A DNA stretch of 64,000 nucleotides from Parvularcula oceani. GTDB taxonomy: Bacteria > Pseudomonadota > Alphaproteobacteria > Caulobacterales > Parvularculaceae. The stretch's first letter is position 1. Every line of letters begins with the position of its first letter. The notes below the pieces were generated by a model. The model was not told the DNA's origin. It saw only the letters and a list, made by a program, of their open reading frames with translations, and ran no database searches. A program made the translations under genes and the position numbers. The stretch spans positions 21,603-85,602 of the forward strand of contig NZ_JPHU01000014.1 of assembly GCF_000733125.1 (NCBI RefSeq). The letters are read 5' to 3'. Positions 34,536 to 42,774 of this stretch are shown piece after piece.

Positions 34536-34795
34536 GAGTTCCGCAACGCCTCGATCAGCTCGTCCTTGGACATGTCGCTCCGCCCCTCGATGCCGACCTC
34601 CTTGGCGCGCTCATAGAGCTCCTCCTTGGTGCGGTCCTCATATTGCTGCGCGTGGCCGCCCTTTTCCGAAGGGTGCTGGTCGGGGTTCGCCCTGGCATTG
34701 GCGACGCGCGCGGCCTTCTGTTTCGAAGCGCCCTGATCGCGCAGCGCCTCATAGGTCTCGTCGTCCTTGATCTGCGGACCGTGGTTCTTGGTCAT
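34532..34795 (-). CDS. Rho-N/SAP-like domain small protein
   Basis: 87 residues. The first part ([22 protein letters not shown]) is a conserved helix seen in ChaB/stress small proteins. The second part ([31 protein letters not shown]) is a Rho-termination-factor N-terminal/SAP-like helix-extended-loop-helix, so nucleic-acid binding is likely. AAGGAGG precedes the ATG. It is co-transcribed with the DUF427-DUF924 gene (ATGA overlap). Confidence 0.78.
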   Translation of the reverse strand: MTKNHGPQIKDDETYEALRDQGASKQKAARVANARANPDQHPSEKGGHAQQYEDRTKEELYERAKEVGIEGRSDMSKDELIEALRNS

Positions 34796-34851
34796 CGGAT
34801 CCTCCTTGGTGGACGTCCGCACGAACAGGCCGCGAAGGGCGGGCGTTCCCC

Positions 34852-34859
34852 GGTTAACC
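34852..34859. promoter_or_regulatory. GGTTAACC palindrome upstream of gapR
   Basis: GGTTAACC lies 84 bp before gapR, flanked by CCCC and (A)GTTGGGG. The core TTAACCA resembles a CtrA half-site of alphaproteobacteria. Regulatory use is inferred only. Confidence 0.25.
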
Positions 34860-34943
34860 AGTTGGGGAAAAGCAAAGCTTGCTCCGGACGCTCCGGACCA
34901 GTCGAATCTGCCGGAACCTTGCAACTTTCGGAAAAGGCGGACC

Positions 34944-35222
34944 ATGGCGGACGGCGCACAGAGCTTCGAGGATCTCGCAAACCAGGCGGGAGGGGTGGCA
35001 GCCGGCGAGCTGCGCCAGTTCATCGAGCGGATCGAACGGCTCGAAGAGGACAAGAAGGCGATCATGGAGGACATCAAGGAGGTCTATGCCGAGGCCAAGG
35101 GCACCGGCTTCGACACCAAGGTGATGCGCCAGATCGTGCGGCTGAGAAAGATGAACCATGCCGACCGGCAGGAGCAGGAAGCCCTTCTCGAGCTTTATCT
35201 GAGCGCGCTCGGCGAAGGCTGA
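34944..35222 (+). CDS. gapR: GapR-family nucleoid-associated protein (DUF2312)
   Basis: 92 residues. [50 protein letters not shown] is the hallmark GapR/DUF2312 sequence: two long helices plus a third, forming a tetrameric clamp on overtwisted AT-rich DNA ahead of the replisome in Caulobacter. The family is near-universal in alphaproteobacteria, which supports the lineage call. A strong terminator follows. Confidence 0.93.
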   Translation: MADGAQSFEDLANQAGGVAAGELRQFIERIERLEEDKKAIMEDIKEVYAEAKGTGFDTKVMRQIVRLRKMNHADRQEQEALLELYLSALGEG

Positions 35223-35242
35223 ACCGCCGCGCCGCTTAAATG

Positions 35243-35280
35243 AAAAAGGCCCCGGCGGTATTCCCGCCGGGGCTTTTTTT
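35243..35280. terminator. Bidirectional rho-independent terminator
   Basis: AAAAAGGCCCCGGCGG pairs with CCGCCGGGGCTTTTTTT around TATTC. The A-tract/T-tract symmetry serves both gapR (plus) and the convergent Dac peptidase gene (minus). Confidence 0.95.
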
Positions 35281-35301
35281 CGGACCGGGACCTGTTCCGG
35301 C

Positions 35302-36621
35302 TCAGTTCGTCATGCGCAGCGGCAGGCAGTCATCGCCGTTCCGCTCCAGGCGCTCGCAGGTCGTCTGCGCCTCATAGGCGTTGAGATTGGTGAAGCGGGC
35401 GCGCCAGACCTCGCGGCGGCCGCGGCGCGACACGTTCACCTCGCGCTCCGCCACCGGGACATTGGCGAGGATGCCGTCCTGCAGCGTTTCAATACGGCCG
35501 ACGGCCTGCATTTTCCGGTGATAGGCGCCGACCTGCACCGCCCAGTCGCGCACATCGCCGGACTCGGCGTCGCCTTCGCCATAGACCGCCTCGTCGACCG
35601 CGCGATTGTCATTGGCGACGGAGGAGATGGCGACCTTCAGGCTTTCGAGGTTGAGGTCCGCCGCGACCGAAGGCGCAACGGCCGGCTGTGGCATGGTCTC
35701 GGTCGGCACGGTGTTCGCGGCGATCATGACGGGCTGGGCGACGGTGCCGGGCTTCAGGCGCGGCTGCGGCGCGGCCAGCAGGATCGGGTTGATCAGGTCG
35801 GGCTTGCGCTTGATCTCGACGAAGGCGGTATTGAGGATGTCCTTCATATGCCGGTCGCGCGTCGCCGAGCTGCGGCCGCCGAGGACGATGCCGATGAGGC
35901 GGTGGCCATTGCGTTCCGCCGTGGTCGACAGGTTGTAGCCCGAGGCCCGCGTATAGCCGGTCTTCATGCCGTCCGCGTCTTCCATGCTGAGCATGACGCG
36001 GTTGTGCGAGCGGTAGGTGCGGCCGTTCCAGTCGAACGAGACCTGCTGGAAATAGTGGAAGTGCTGGGGGAAGTCCTGGATAAGGCGGCGCGACAGGATC
36101 GCCATGTCCCGCGCCGTCGTCTTCTGCGCCGAATTCGGCAGGCCGGACGCATTGCGGAAGGTCGTGTCGCGCATGCCAAGCTCGCGGGCCTTGCGGGTCA
36201 TCAGGACGGCGAACTCGCTCTCGGTTCCGCCGAGCCCTTCGGCGACGACCGTGGCGACGTCATTGGCGGATTTGATGACCAGCGCCTCGATCGCCGTCTC
36301 GACCTCGATCTTGGAGCCGCGGGCCAGACCGAGCTTCGAGGCGGGCTGGAGCGAGGCGCGCTTGGAGACCCTGAAGTCGTCGTCGAGAGCGATCTCGCCG
36401 CGTTCGATGGCTTCGAACAGCAGGTAGACGGTCATCATCTTGGTCAGCGAAGCGGGATAGCGCTGCTCGTTCGAGTAGCGATCGAAGAGGACGTCACCGG
36501 TGTCGGCATGGATGACCAGCGCCGCATATTTCGGATTCGCGTGCGCGGTCGCCGGAGCAAGAACTGCCAACGCCGCGATCGCGGAGAGAAGAAGAATTCG
36601 AAAAATGCCCTGACCGACCAT
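35302..36621 (-). CDS. D-alanyl-D-alanine carboxypeptidase with C-terminal SPOR domain
   Basis: 439 residues. Signal peptide 1-28, then a penicillin-binding peptidase S11 domain: SLTK (SxxK with catalytic Ser, about 58-61), SAN (118-120) and KTG (220-222). The last ~75 residues (WAVQVGAYHRKMQAVGRIETLQ..., WRARFTNLNAYEAQTTCERL) form a SPOR domain that binds denuded septal glycan. It trims pentapeptides in the periplasm, probably at division sites. DacC/DacF type. Confidence 0.94.
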   Translation of the reverse strand: MVGQGIFRILLLSAIAALAVLAPATAHANPKYAALVIHADTGDVLFDRYSNEQRYPASLTKMMTVYLLFEAIERGEIALDDDFRVSKRASLQPASKLGLARGSKIEVETAIEALVIKSANDVATVVAEGLGGTESEFAVLMTRKARELGMRDTTFRNASGLPNSAQKTTARDMAILSRRLIQDFPQHFHYFQQVSFDWNGRTYRSHNRVMLSMEDADGMKTGYTRASGYNLSTTAERNGHRLIGIVLGGRSSATRDRHMKDILNTAFVEIKRKPDLINPILLAAPQPRLKPGTVAQPVMIAANTVPTETMPQPAVAPSVAADLNLESLKVAISSVANDNRAVDEAVYGEGDAESGDVRDWAVQVGAYHRKMQAVGRIETLQDGILANVPVAEREVNVSRRGRREVWRARFTNLNAYEAQTTCERLERNGDDCLPLRMTN

Positions 36622-36937
36622 GAAACACCCTGCTGCCCGAATTACGCCCCAATTCCCGTCCTACGGTAACAGGAGCGTGTGCACACCTGTAAATCCTTTC
36701 ATCCGCGCTACCGGTCGAGGGTCAAGAAAGGGTTAAGACCCCTTAACGGACACGCGGACCCTGTCGGAGCAGGGCTCGTGCCACTCGCCGCGGAGGCGAT
36801 CATGTTGCACTGCACAAACAACCTTGACGAGCCGCCCCGTCTTTGCCATTTGTGCAGCGCAGCATCAGGCTTTCCTGCTGCGATCACCTCGATCGCGGCC
36901 GACACCCCTGACGATGCTGAGCAACGGGAGAGTCCGA
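36622..36937. promoter_or_regulatory. 316-bp divergent control region (Dac peptidase / phasin)
   Basis: It holds promoters for both flanking genes. Notable elements: an inverted repeat GTTAAG-ACCC-CTTAAC at 36732-36747, and TTGCACTGCAC at 36805-36815 with further TGC/GCA-rich sequence near 36851-36865. PhaR-type regulators of phasin genes bind TGC/GCA-rich palindromes, so the latter are candidate phasin operators by analogy. No ORF or RNA gene was seen. Confidence 0.4.
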
Positions 36938-37381
36938 ATGAGCACCACGCGTAAGACCGCCAACAAAGCCGCGGATGCGGCGAAGGACGCCACCGAAGAG
37001 GCCACCGCCTCTCTCAATGACGGCGTCGAACGCATGACGCTTGGCATGTCCAAGATGGGATCGATGGGACAGGAGAACGTTGAGGCGTTCATGGCTTCCG
37101 CATCCACCTTCGCCAAAGGCATGGAGCGCATCGCGCAGGAGAACGTCGAGTTCTTCAAGTCGCAGGTCGAGAGCAGCAGCGACCGCATGCAGAGCCTGTC
37201 CAAGGCGCGTACCCCGCAGGAATTCTTCGAAGCGCAGTCCGAGCTTCTCCGCAGCTCGATGGAGCGTCAGATCGATCAGACCAACAAGGTCTCCGACATG
37301 ATGATCTCGACCGCGCGCGACGCAGCGCAGCCTCTTTCCAAGCGCTACAGCGCCATGATCGAGGCGATGCAGCAGCGCTGA
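36938..37381 (+). CDS. Phasin-family protein
   Basis: 147 residues, fully helical and without a signal peptide. ENVEAFMASASTFAKGMERIAQENVEFFKSQVE and TPQEFFEAQSELLRSSMERQIDQTNKVSDM are typical of phasins that coat polyhydroxyalkanoate granules (Phasin_2 type). An N-terminal Lys/Ala-rich segment precedes them. It implies PHA storage, although no PHA synthase is in the window. It stands alone and ends at a terminator. Confidence 0.88.
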   Translation: MSTTRKTANKAADAAKDATEEATASLNDGVERMTLGMSKMGSMGQENVEAFMASASTFAKGMERIAQENVEFFKSQVESSSDRMQSLSKARTPQEFFEAQSELLRSSMERQIDQTNKVSDMMISTARDAAQPLSKRYSAMIEAMQQR

Positions 37382-37404
37382 GCGCAGGCCATCTCCGAGT
37401 GCTG

Positions 37405-37440
37405 AAACCGCCCCGCCGGCATTCCCGGCGGGGTGGTTTC
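37405..37440. terminator. Rho-independent terminator between phasin and LysR genes
   Basis: AAACCGCCCCGCCGG pairs with CCGGCGGGGTGGTTT (one G-T pair) around a short loop, and the AAA/TTT ends make it usable from both sides. Confidence 0.85.
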
Positions 37441-37462
37441 GTTTCGGCCGCGAGGATCTCGA

Positions 37463-38416
37463 TCAGTCGCCCGAAAGGCGCGGCCCCGGCAGGGCCTGAA
37501 GCGCCGCGACCAGATGTTCGCGCAGCCAGCGATGGCGCGGGTCGACGGTCCAGTTCGGGTGCCAGCCCATCAGCATGGAGAAGCCCGGCACCTCGATGGG
37601 CGGGGCGAAGGCGACGAGACCGTCCGGGACGGCCGTGATGGCCGAGGCGGGCGCCGTCAGCACGCCCATGCCCTGACGGGCCAGCGCCAGCCCAGCGAGA
37701 AAGCTTTCGGTACGGAAGATCACGCGCCGCTCCAGCCCCCGCTCGGCGAGGAGCGCGTCAATCCCGCCGAGCGCGGCCCCCGCCGGATTGGTGACGATGT
37801 GATCGGCGGCAAGATAGTCCGCGAGCGTTCTTTTCCGCGCCGCGAGCGGGTGATCCCGCCCGACCGCGCAGAGATAGGTCTCGTTCGACACGTGGCGCTG
37901 GACGAACTGCTCGACATCCAGGCCCGGAGGAAGATCGAGCAGCTTCGTCTCCGGCAGAAGGACGAGATCGACCGCGCCCGAGACGAGATCCTGCGCGACG
38001 GGAAAGTCGAGGGTCACGACATCGAGCTGAAGCGCCGGCGCGAGCGGGCGGATCGCCGCATCCCACGCCCGGCCCGCCAGCACCGCCCAGCTATCCGGGG
38101 CCGCGATGCGCAGTCTGCCTTGCGCGGTTGCGGGCTCGAAGCTGGCGGCGGTCTGAAAGACCTCCCGCATTTCCTGAACGATCCGAGCGACGGCGGGCTG
38201 GATGCGCTCCGCCTTCGGCGTCGTCCGCATGATCCGGCCGGACTTGACCAGAAGCGGGTCGTGAAGCGTTTCGCGCAGCCGCTTCAGGCTGTGGCTGACG
38301 GCGGGCTGCGAAACCCCGAGGCGCTCGGCGGCCCGCGACACGCTCTGCTCGGTCAGGAGCCAGTGCAGGGTCAGGACGAGATTCAGATCCAGATGTTCGA
38401 GCCGAAGCTCAGACAT
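37463..38416 (-). CDS. LysR-family transcriptional regulator
   Basis: 317 residues. The N-terminal winged HTH (LNLVLTLHWLLTEQSVSRAAERLGVSQPAVSHSLKRLRE) is the LysR signature, followed by a two-lobe effector-binding domain. Start at MSELRLEHLD. There is no divergent target gene: the kinase upstream is on the same strand, so the regulon is not indicated by context. Confidence 0.92.
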   Translation of the reverse strand: MSELRLEHLDLNLVLTLHWLLTEQSVSRAAERLGVSQPAVSHSLKRLRETLHDPLLVKSGRIMRTTPKAERIQPAVARIVQEMREVFQTAASFEPATAQGRLRIAAPDSWAVLAGRAWDAAIRPLAPALQLDVVTLDFPVAQDLVSGAVDLVLLPETKLLDLPPGLDVEQFVQRHVSNETYLCAVGRDHPLAARKRTLADYLAADHIVTNPAGAALGGIDALLAERGLERRVIFRTESFLAGLALARQGMGVLTAPASAITAVPDGLVAFAPPIEVPGFSMLMGWHPNWTVDPRHRWLREHLVAALQALPGPRLSGD

Positions 38417-38504
38417 GAATGGCCTGCATGTTGAGCGCTCGAAACATCGAAGAAAACTATGGCGCGCGCCGGTAATGAGCAAGTGCTGTCGGCAGCGGCA
38501 GCCC

Positions 38505-40454
38505 TTAGCGCTGCTGGACCTCAGCGAGGGGGGCCCGGATTCCTACCCTCAGGCCCTGCTCGTCGTAGTCCAGCGTGACGTCGCCCGATCCGGTCAATCC
38601 CATGCGGATGAGCCGCGACCCGAAACCGCTCCGGGTCGGCGCAGCAGCGGGCGGTCCGCCCCGCTCGGTCCAGCCGATCTCGAGAACGTCTTCAACGCCT
38701 TCGGCCCGGACCGTCCACGCGACCGTCACCACTCCTTCCGGAACGCTCAAAGCGCCGTATTTGGCCGCGTTGGTCGCGAGCTCATGGAGGAGCAGCGACA
38801 ATGACATCGCCGTTCGGGAGCTGACATCGAGATCCGGGCCCGAAAACGACACCCGCCCGATCGCGAAGGTCGCGAGCGCGTTCTCTGCCACCTCCCGCAA
38901 TCCTGCTGCGGACCAATTCCGCGTCAGCAGCACCTCGTTCGCGGACGAAAGCGCCCTGAGGCGGCTGCCGAAATCCTCGACGACGCTCGGCTCGGTCTTG
39001 CCGGCCAGCGTCTGCATCGCGACCGCCTGCACCACGCTCAGCGTGTTCTTGATCCGGTGCGACAGCTCGCCATTGAGCACTTCCTGTTGCTCGACGGCGC
39101 GAAGGCGTTCGACGCCCATGCGAACCCGGTAGGCGGCGTCGCGGATGAACTGCAATTCCTCGGCACCCCACGCCCGCGGCTGGGTTGAACCCACGTAGAA
39201 CAGGGCGACCAGAGCACCGCGCTCGAACACCGGCATGTTCACGAAGGCTCGCGCGCTGCGCGCTTCGAGCGCGGCGGCATGCTCTTGTGTCCGCTCGTCG
39301 GTGCGGCAATCGTCCACCGCGACCGTCCGGCCGTCCTTGAGGTCGTCGACATAGGAGCCGAAGTCCCGGAAGTTCAGCGTCCCGGCGAGTGCCTCCGCAC
39401 CGTCCGCGACCCAGTCCTCTTCCACGGTGATCGTCTCGGCGTCGAGGTCCACAGTGCCGTAGCCGACTCGCTCGACGCCGAGCGCTTCGCCGAGGACGGC
39501 GCTCGCCGCGAGAGTCATTCCCTCGGCGGTGGCCTCGTCCCTCAGCCGATCGGTCAGCGCGAGCATCGCCGCCTGCCGCCGCTCGCGCCAGACCCGGCCG
39601 GTGACCTCGCTGAAGATGGCCGTGAACCGATCGCCCCCGGCGTGCTGCACGGTCCCGTCATACCAGCGGCCGAGGGTTCCGACCTGGCGCGTGAAGCGGG
39701 CAGGCTCGCCGCGCTCCACCGCGTCGGCGAAGTCGGAGACCCAATCGTCTTCGATACCGGGAAAGACCTCCCGTATCGTCCGGCCGACGGCGAGGCCGCG
39801 TTCCACGCCGACCAGGTCGTACCACGCCTCGTTGACCTCCTCGTAGCGCCAGTCGACCGCCCTGCCGGTTTCGTCCCGCACGAGCTCGCCGAGGATGAAC
39901 CCCTCTTTCAGCGTCTCGAACATGGTGCGCCACTTCGCTTCGCTCGCGCGCAGCTCTTCCGTCGCCTCGTCCCGCTCGCGCTCGGCCAGCACCTGGCTCG
40001 TCGTCTCCAGCGTGACGTTGAGCAGGCCCGCGACCGCTCCCTGCTCGTCCCGGATGGGGGAGTAGGAGAAGCTCCACCAGGTTTCTTCCGGATAGCCGTT
40101 GCGCGTCATCACCAGCGGCATGTCGCGGAAGGTCGACGTCTTGCCATCGAAGGTGGCCTCGACCAGCGGCTCGATCTCTTCCCATATTTCGGGCCAGGCC
40201 GCCTCGAACGTCACCCCGAACGCCTCAGGATGACGCGCCCCCAGGATCGGAACATAAGCGTCGTTGTAGAGGAATGTCCGATCCGTCCCCCAGGCGAGGC
40301 ACATGGCATGGCCGGAGGCGAGCATGATATCGACGGCGGTTCTCAGGCTCTGCGGCCAGTCCGCGCGCGATCCGAGCGGAGTCGCCCTCCAGTCGTGAGA
40401 GCGGAGCACCTCTGCCATCTTCGGCATTTCCGGAGGTTGAGACCCATCAGCCAT
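38505..40454 (-). CDS. HWE-family sensor histidine kinase with PAS and GAF domains
   Basis: 649 residues, soluble. Order: PAS-like domain (about 20-150, WGTDRTFLYNDAYVPILG), second PAS (about 165-275, WYDLVGVERG), GAF (about 290-455), then the HWE kinase core with ELSHRIKNTLSVVQAVAMQTL (phospho-His), LLLHELATNAAKYGAL (N box) and GFGSRLIRMGL (G box). HWE kinases feed light, redox or general stress signalling in alphaproteobacteria. No response regulator is adjacent. Confidence 0.9.
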   Translation of the reverse strand: MADGSQPPEMPKMAEVLRSHDWRATPLGSRADWPQSLRTAVDIMLASGHAMCLAWGTDRTFLYNDAYVPILGARHPEAFGVTFEAAWPEIWEEIEPLVEATFDGKTSTFRDMPLVMTRNGYPEETWWSFSYSPIRDEQGAVAGLLNVTLETTSQVLAERERDEATEELRASEAKWRTMFETLKEGFILGELVRDETGRAVDWRYEEVNEAWYDLVGVERGLAVGRTIREVFPGIEDDWVSDFADAVERGEPARFTRQVGTLGRWYDGTVQHAGGDRFTAIFSEVTGRVWRERRQAAMLALTDRLRDEATAEGMTLAASAVLGEALGVERVGYGTVDLDAETITVEEDWVADGAEALAGTLNFRDFGSYVDDLKDGRTVAVDDCRTDERTQEHAAALEARSARAFVNMPVFERGALVALFYVGSTQPRAWGAEELQFIRDAAYRVRMGVERLRAVEQQEVLNGELSHRIKNTLSVVQAVAMQTLAGKTEPSVVEDFGSRLRALSSANEVLLTRNWSAAGLREVAENALATFAIGRVSFSGPDLDVSSRTAMSLSLLLHELATNAAKYGALSVPEGVVTVAWTVRAEGVEDVLEIGWTERGGPPAAAPTRSGFGSRLIRMGLTGSGDVTLDYDEQGLRVGIRAPLAEVQQR

Positions 40455-40834
40455 GATCGCTCGCCGCCGCCCCCTGCGCATGAACCGGTGCGAGCGTCGT
40501 AGCAGCACCCCGCCGTTCCTCGGCTCCTTACCGAGCGACAGCCCTCGCGGGAAGGCCGGCAATCGACCCCTCGGCGTTCCGATTGACTGCTGGAAGCTGA
40601 TGAGGCCCCGTCGGCTCCGGTTTCTCTATCGCTTTACGCCTCGCTACAGGATCGGAACGCGCGCTGCCTGTTGGCCACGCCATCTGAAACGGCAGGCCTT
40701 CCTTGGCGTCTTTCAAAATGATCCGCCGCGCCTGCCGCTGAGCGGCGCCCGAGATGAAGAAAGCCCGCCGACGTGAAGCCGGCGGGCGAGCTATTGTGTT
40801 GCAGACTGAACGATCTGCGAATTGGCGTCGGCGA
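40455..40834. other. 380-bp intergenic region
   Basis: It carries the kinase promoter on one side and, at 40755-40788, the terminator of the acidic lipoprotein gene. No ORF with coding character or RNA gene was seen. Confidence 0.4.
40755..40788 (-). terminator. Rho-independent terminator for the acidic lipoprotein gene
   Basis: On the minus strand, GCCCGCCGG and CGGCGGGC pair around a short loop and are followed by TTTCTTC. Confidence 0.75.
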
Positions 40835-41770
40835 TTACATGTTCTCGTCGAGCATGTCCTCTTCGCCGACCTTGACGGCGTCGCTGGTGCGCTCGGCGGT
40901 CCAGTCCATCGTGCTGCCGTCGCCGCCTTGCGCCGCGACCACGCCATTGTCGATCTGGCCGTCTTCGAACGTCCCGGTGAAGGTCATCAGCTCATCTTCG
41001 CCGTTCATCATGACGGGCGCGTCGAACTGGAAGTTCCGGCCGGTCACGGCGACTTCGATCGGCTCGCCGCCGAACGTGCCGACAGCCGTGTCGCCTTCGC
41101 CCTGGATATAGAGCGTCTTGGTCGTCTCGGTGCCGTCCGCCATCATGATGGTGGCGTCATAGGTGCCCGAGAGAAGCGCGGCTTCGGAACCGGTGACGAG
41201 ATTGTCGTCGGCACCGACATAGGCGTCGGTCTGATTGGCGGTGTACTGCGTGGCGGATACGCCGTCGCTCACGGGCTCTTCGTCGCTCGACTGGCCGCTT
41301 GCATCGGACTGCGCCGTCTGCATCGGCTCATCGGCGCCCATGGACTGGCTGTCGCCAGCCGCCATCTCGGTCTCGCCGTCCTCATAGGGCGTCGTCAATT
41401 CGGCATCGGCCGTTTCGAGATCGATGTCCTCGATATCGACATCGTCGTCGTCATATTCGACGCCGCCCGTGCCATAGCCCGCTTCGGGCGTCGATTCGGC
41501 GAGGTCGTAATCGTCTTCGAGCGCCATTTCGTCGGCCGAGGCATAACCTTCCTCGTCATCGCCGGAGAGCTCGTCCTCCGAATAGGCAGAGGGGTTTTCG
41601 AGGTCGCCGACGCTGGACAGCGACAGGCCTTCGCTCTCATCGGGATCGGCCTGCTCGATGGCCTGCGTGTCCTGCGGCTCGAGCTCGGCGGTCTCGGTAT
41701 CGACCTCCTGCGCTCCGCAGGCCGTGATGGCGAAGGTACTGGCGGCGGCGAGTAGAAGCTTGGTTTTCAT
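40835..41770 (-). CDS. Large acidic predicted lipoprotein
   Basis: 311 residues. Lipoprotein signal MKTKLLLAAASTFAITAC. Residues ~20-175 are extremely acidic and low-complexity (YDDDDVDIEDIDLETADAEL), probably disordered. The C-terminal ~110 residues form a beta domain (SGTYDATIMMADGTETTKTL, TGRNFQFDAPVMMNGEDEL, MTFTGTFEDGQIDNG). It is likely a periplasmic/outer-membrane lipoprotein; function unknown. Confidence 0.75.
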   Translation of the reverse strand: MKTKLLLAAASTFAITACGAQEVDTETAELEPQDTQAIEQADPDESEGLSLSSVGDLENPSAYSEDELSGDDEEGYASADEMALEDDYDLAESTPEAGYGTGGVEYDDDDVDIEDIDLETADAELTTPYEDGETEMAAGDSQSMGADEPMQTAQSDASGQSSDEEPVSDGVSATQYTANQTDAYVGADDNLVTGSEAALLSGTYDATIMMADGTETTKTLYIQGEGDTAVGTFGGEPIEVAVTGRNFQFDAPVMMNGEDELMTFTGTFEDGQIDNGVVAAQGGDGSTMDWTAERTSDAVKVGEEDMLDENM

Positions 41771-41884
41771 ATCTGATCCTCCTGTTTCGGTAACAACGCA
41801 GATGCGAAACCGTTCGGCCCCGCGGGTGAAAAGCTGTATGGTTGGTAAACAAGGCGCGAAGGCGACAGGTCTAGGGACTCACGG

Positions 41885-42277
41885 ATGTTTGATTTCGACT
41901 CTACAGGGCGGCCGTCGCCTTCGCGCAGCGCGGTCTATGCCGACGCCCAAGATGGATTTCCCGATGCCGATGCGGCGGCGCTGCATTTCGACGCGCCGCC
42001 CGAAGCCGTCATCCGCGCCTGGGACCGGGTGGCCGGGCAGCATCCGCGTGTCAGCGTCACCCTGTGCGAGCCGGGGAAGGGGCGCCATGCCTGCGTCCAG
42101 CGATCGCGCGTCTTCCGGTTCCCCGACGACATCTCGGCGCGCGCGGTGCCGTCCGAAGGGGGAACGCGGCTTCTCCTGTGTTCCGCAGCGCGGATGGGGC
42201 GCCATGATTTCGGTGTGAACGCGCGGCGCCTGAAAGACTGGAGCGGCGAGCTGGCCCGCGCTCTCGGGCAGGGTTGA
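41885..42277 (+). CDS. DUF1499-family protein
   Basis: 130 residues. HFDAPPEAVIRAW, CVQRSRVFRFPDDISARAVP and GTRLLLCSAARMGRHDFGVNARR match DUF1499, a small domain with a conserved Arg-Ser-Arg and Asp-x-Gly-x-Asn-x-x-Arg. The role is unknown. No signal peptide. It lies between an acidic lipoprotein (divergent) and clpS. Confidence 0.8.
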   Translation: MFDFDSTGRPSPSRSAVYADAQDGFPDADAAALHFDAPPEAVIRAWDRVAGQHPRVSVTLCEPGKGRHACVQRSRVFRFPDDISARAVPSEGGTRLLLCSAARMGRHDFGVNARRLKDWSGELARALGQG

Positions 42278-42446
42278 AGCTGGCGGGGGCGGTCCCACAT
42301 TCTAGCCGATGCTTCCGACCGATCCTGCCGCCACGGCTTGCGGGATTCACTCATATCCCATGATACTCGCGTGTGGAGGCCCGGCCTCCCGCGTCGACCC
42401 GTCGCCTGTCCTGCCCGCACCGATTGTCCGAAAGTCGCCGAAGATT

Positions 42447-42770
42447 ATGAGCACCGAACGCGAGTCCGATCCCCGCCACGGCGTAGGCACCATCACCGAG
42501 ACCAAGCCGAAGGTCGCGCGGCCTTCGCTCTACAAGGTCCTGCTGCTGAACGACGACTACACGCCGCAGGAATTCGTGGTCTGGCTGCTGGAGGCGGTGT
42601 TCCAGAAGGGGCGCGAGGAAGCGACCCGCATCATGCTGCACGTTCACCAGACCGGGATCGGGGTATGCGGCGTCTATACCTATGAGGTCGCGGAGACCAA
42701 GGTTGCCCAGGTGATGGAGCTGGCTCGCCGCAACGAGCATCCGCTCCAATGCACGATGGAAAAGGAGTAA
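42447..42770 (+). CDS. clpS: ATP-dependent Clp protease adaptor ClpS
   Basis: 107 residues. [20 protein letters not shown] forms the N-degron pocket region, and [21 protein letters not shown] plus the C-terminal helix are canonical. It delivers N-end-rule substrates to ClpA. ATG 42447 gives the normal length; an upstream in-frame extension is not conserved-looking. clpA follows 4 nt later, so the two are co-translated. Confidence 0.95.
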   Translation: MSTERESDPRHGVGTITETKPKVARPSLYKVLLLNDDYTPQEFVVWLLEAVFQKGREEATRIMLHVHQTGIGVCGVYTYEVAETKVAQVMELARRNEHPLQCTMEKE

Positions 42771-42774
42771 TTCG

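Noticed and set aside
36732..36747. Full CtrA site (TTAA-N7-TTAA)
   Set aside because: The two TTAA units are spaced by 6, not 7, bases; reported only as an inverted repeat.
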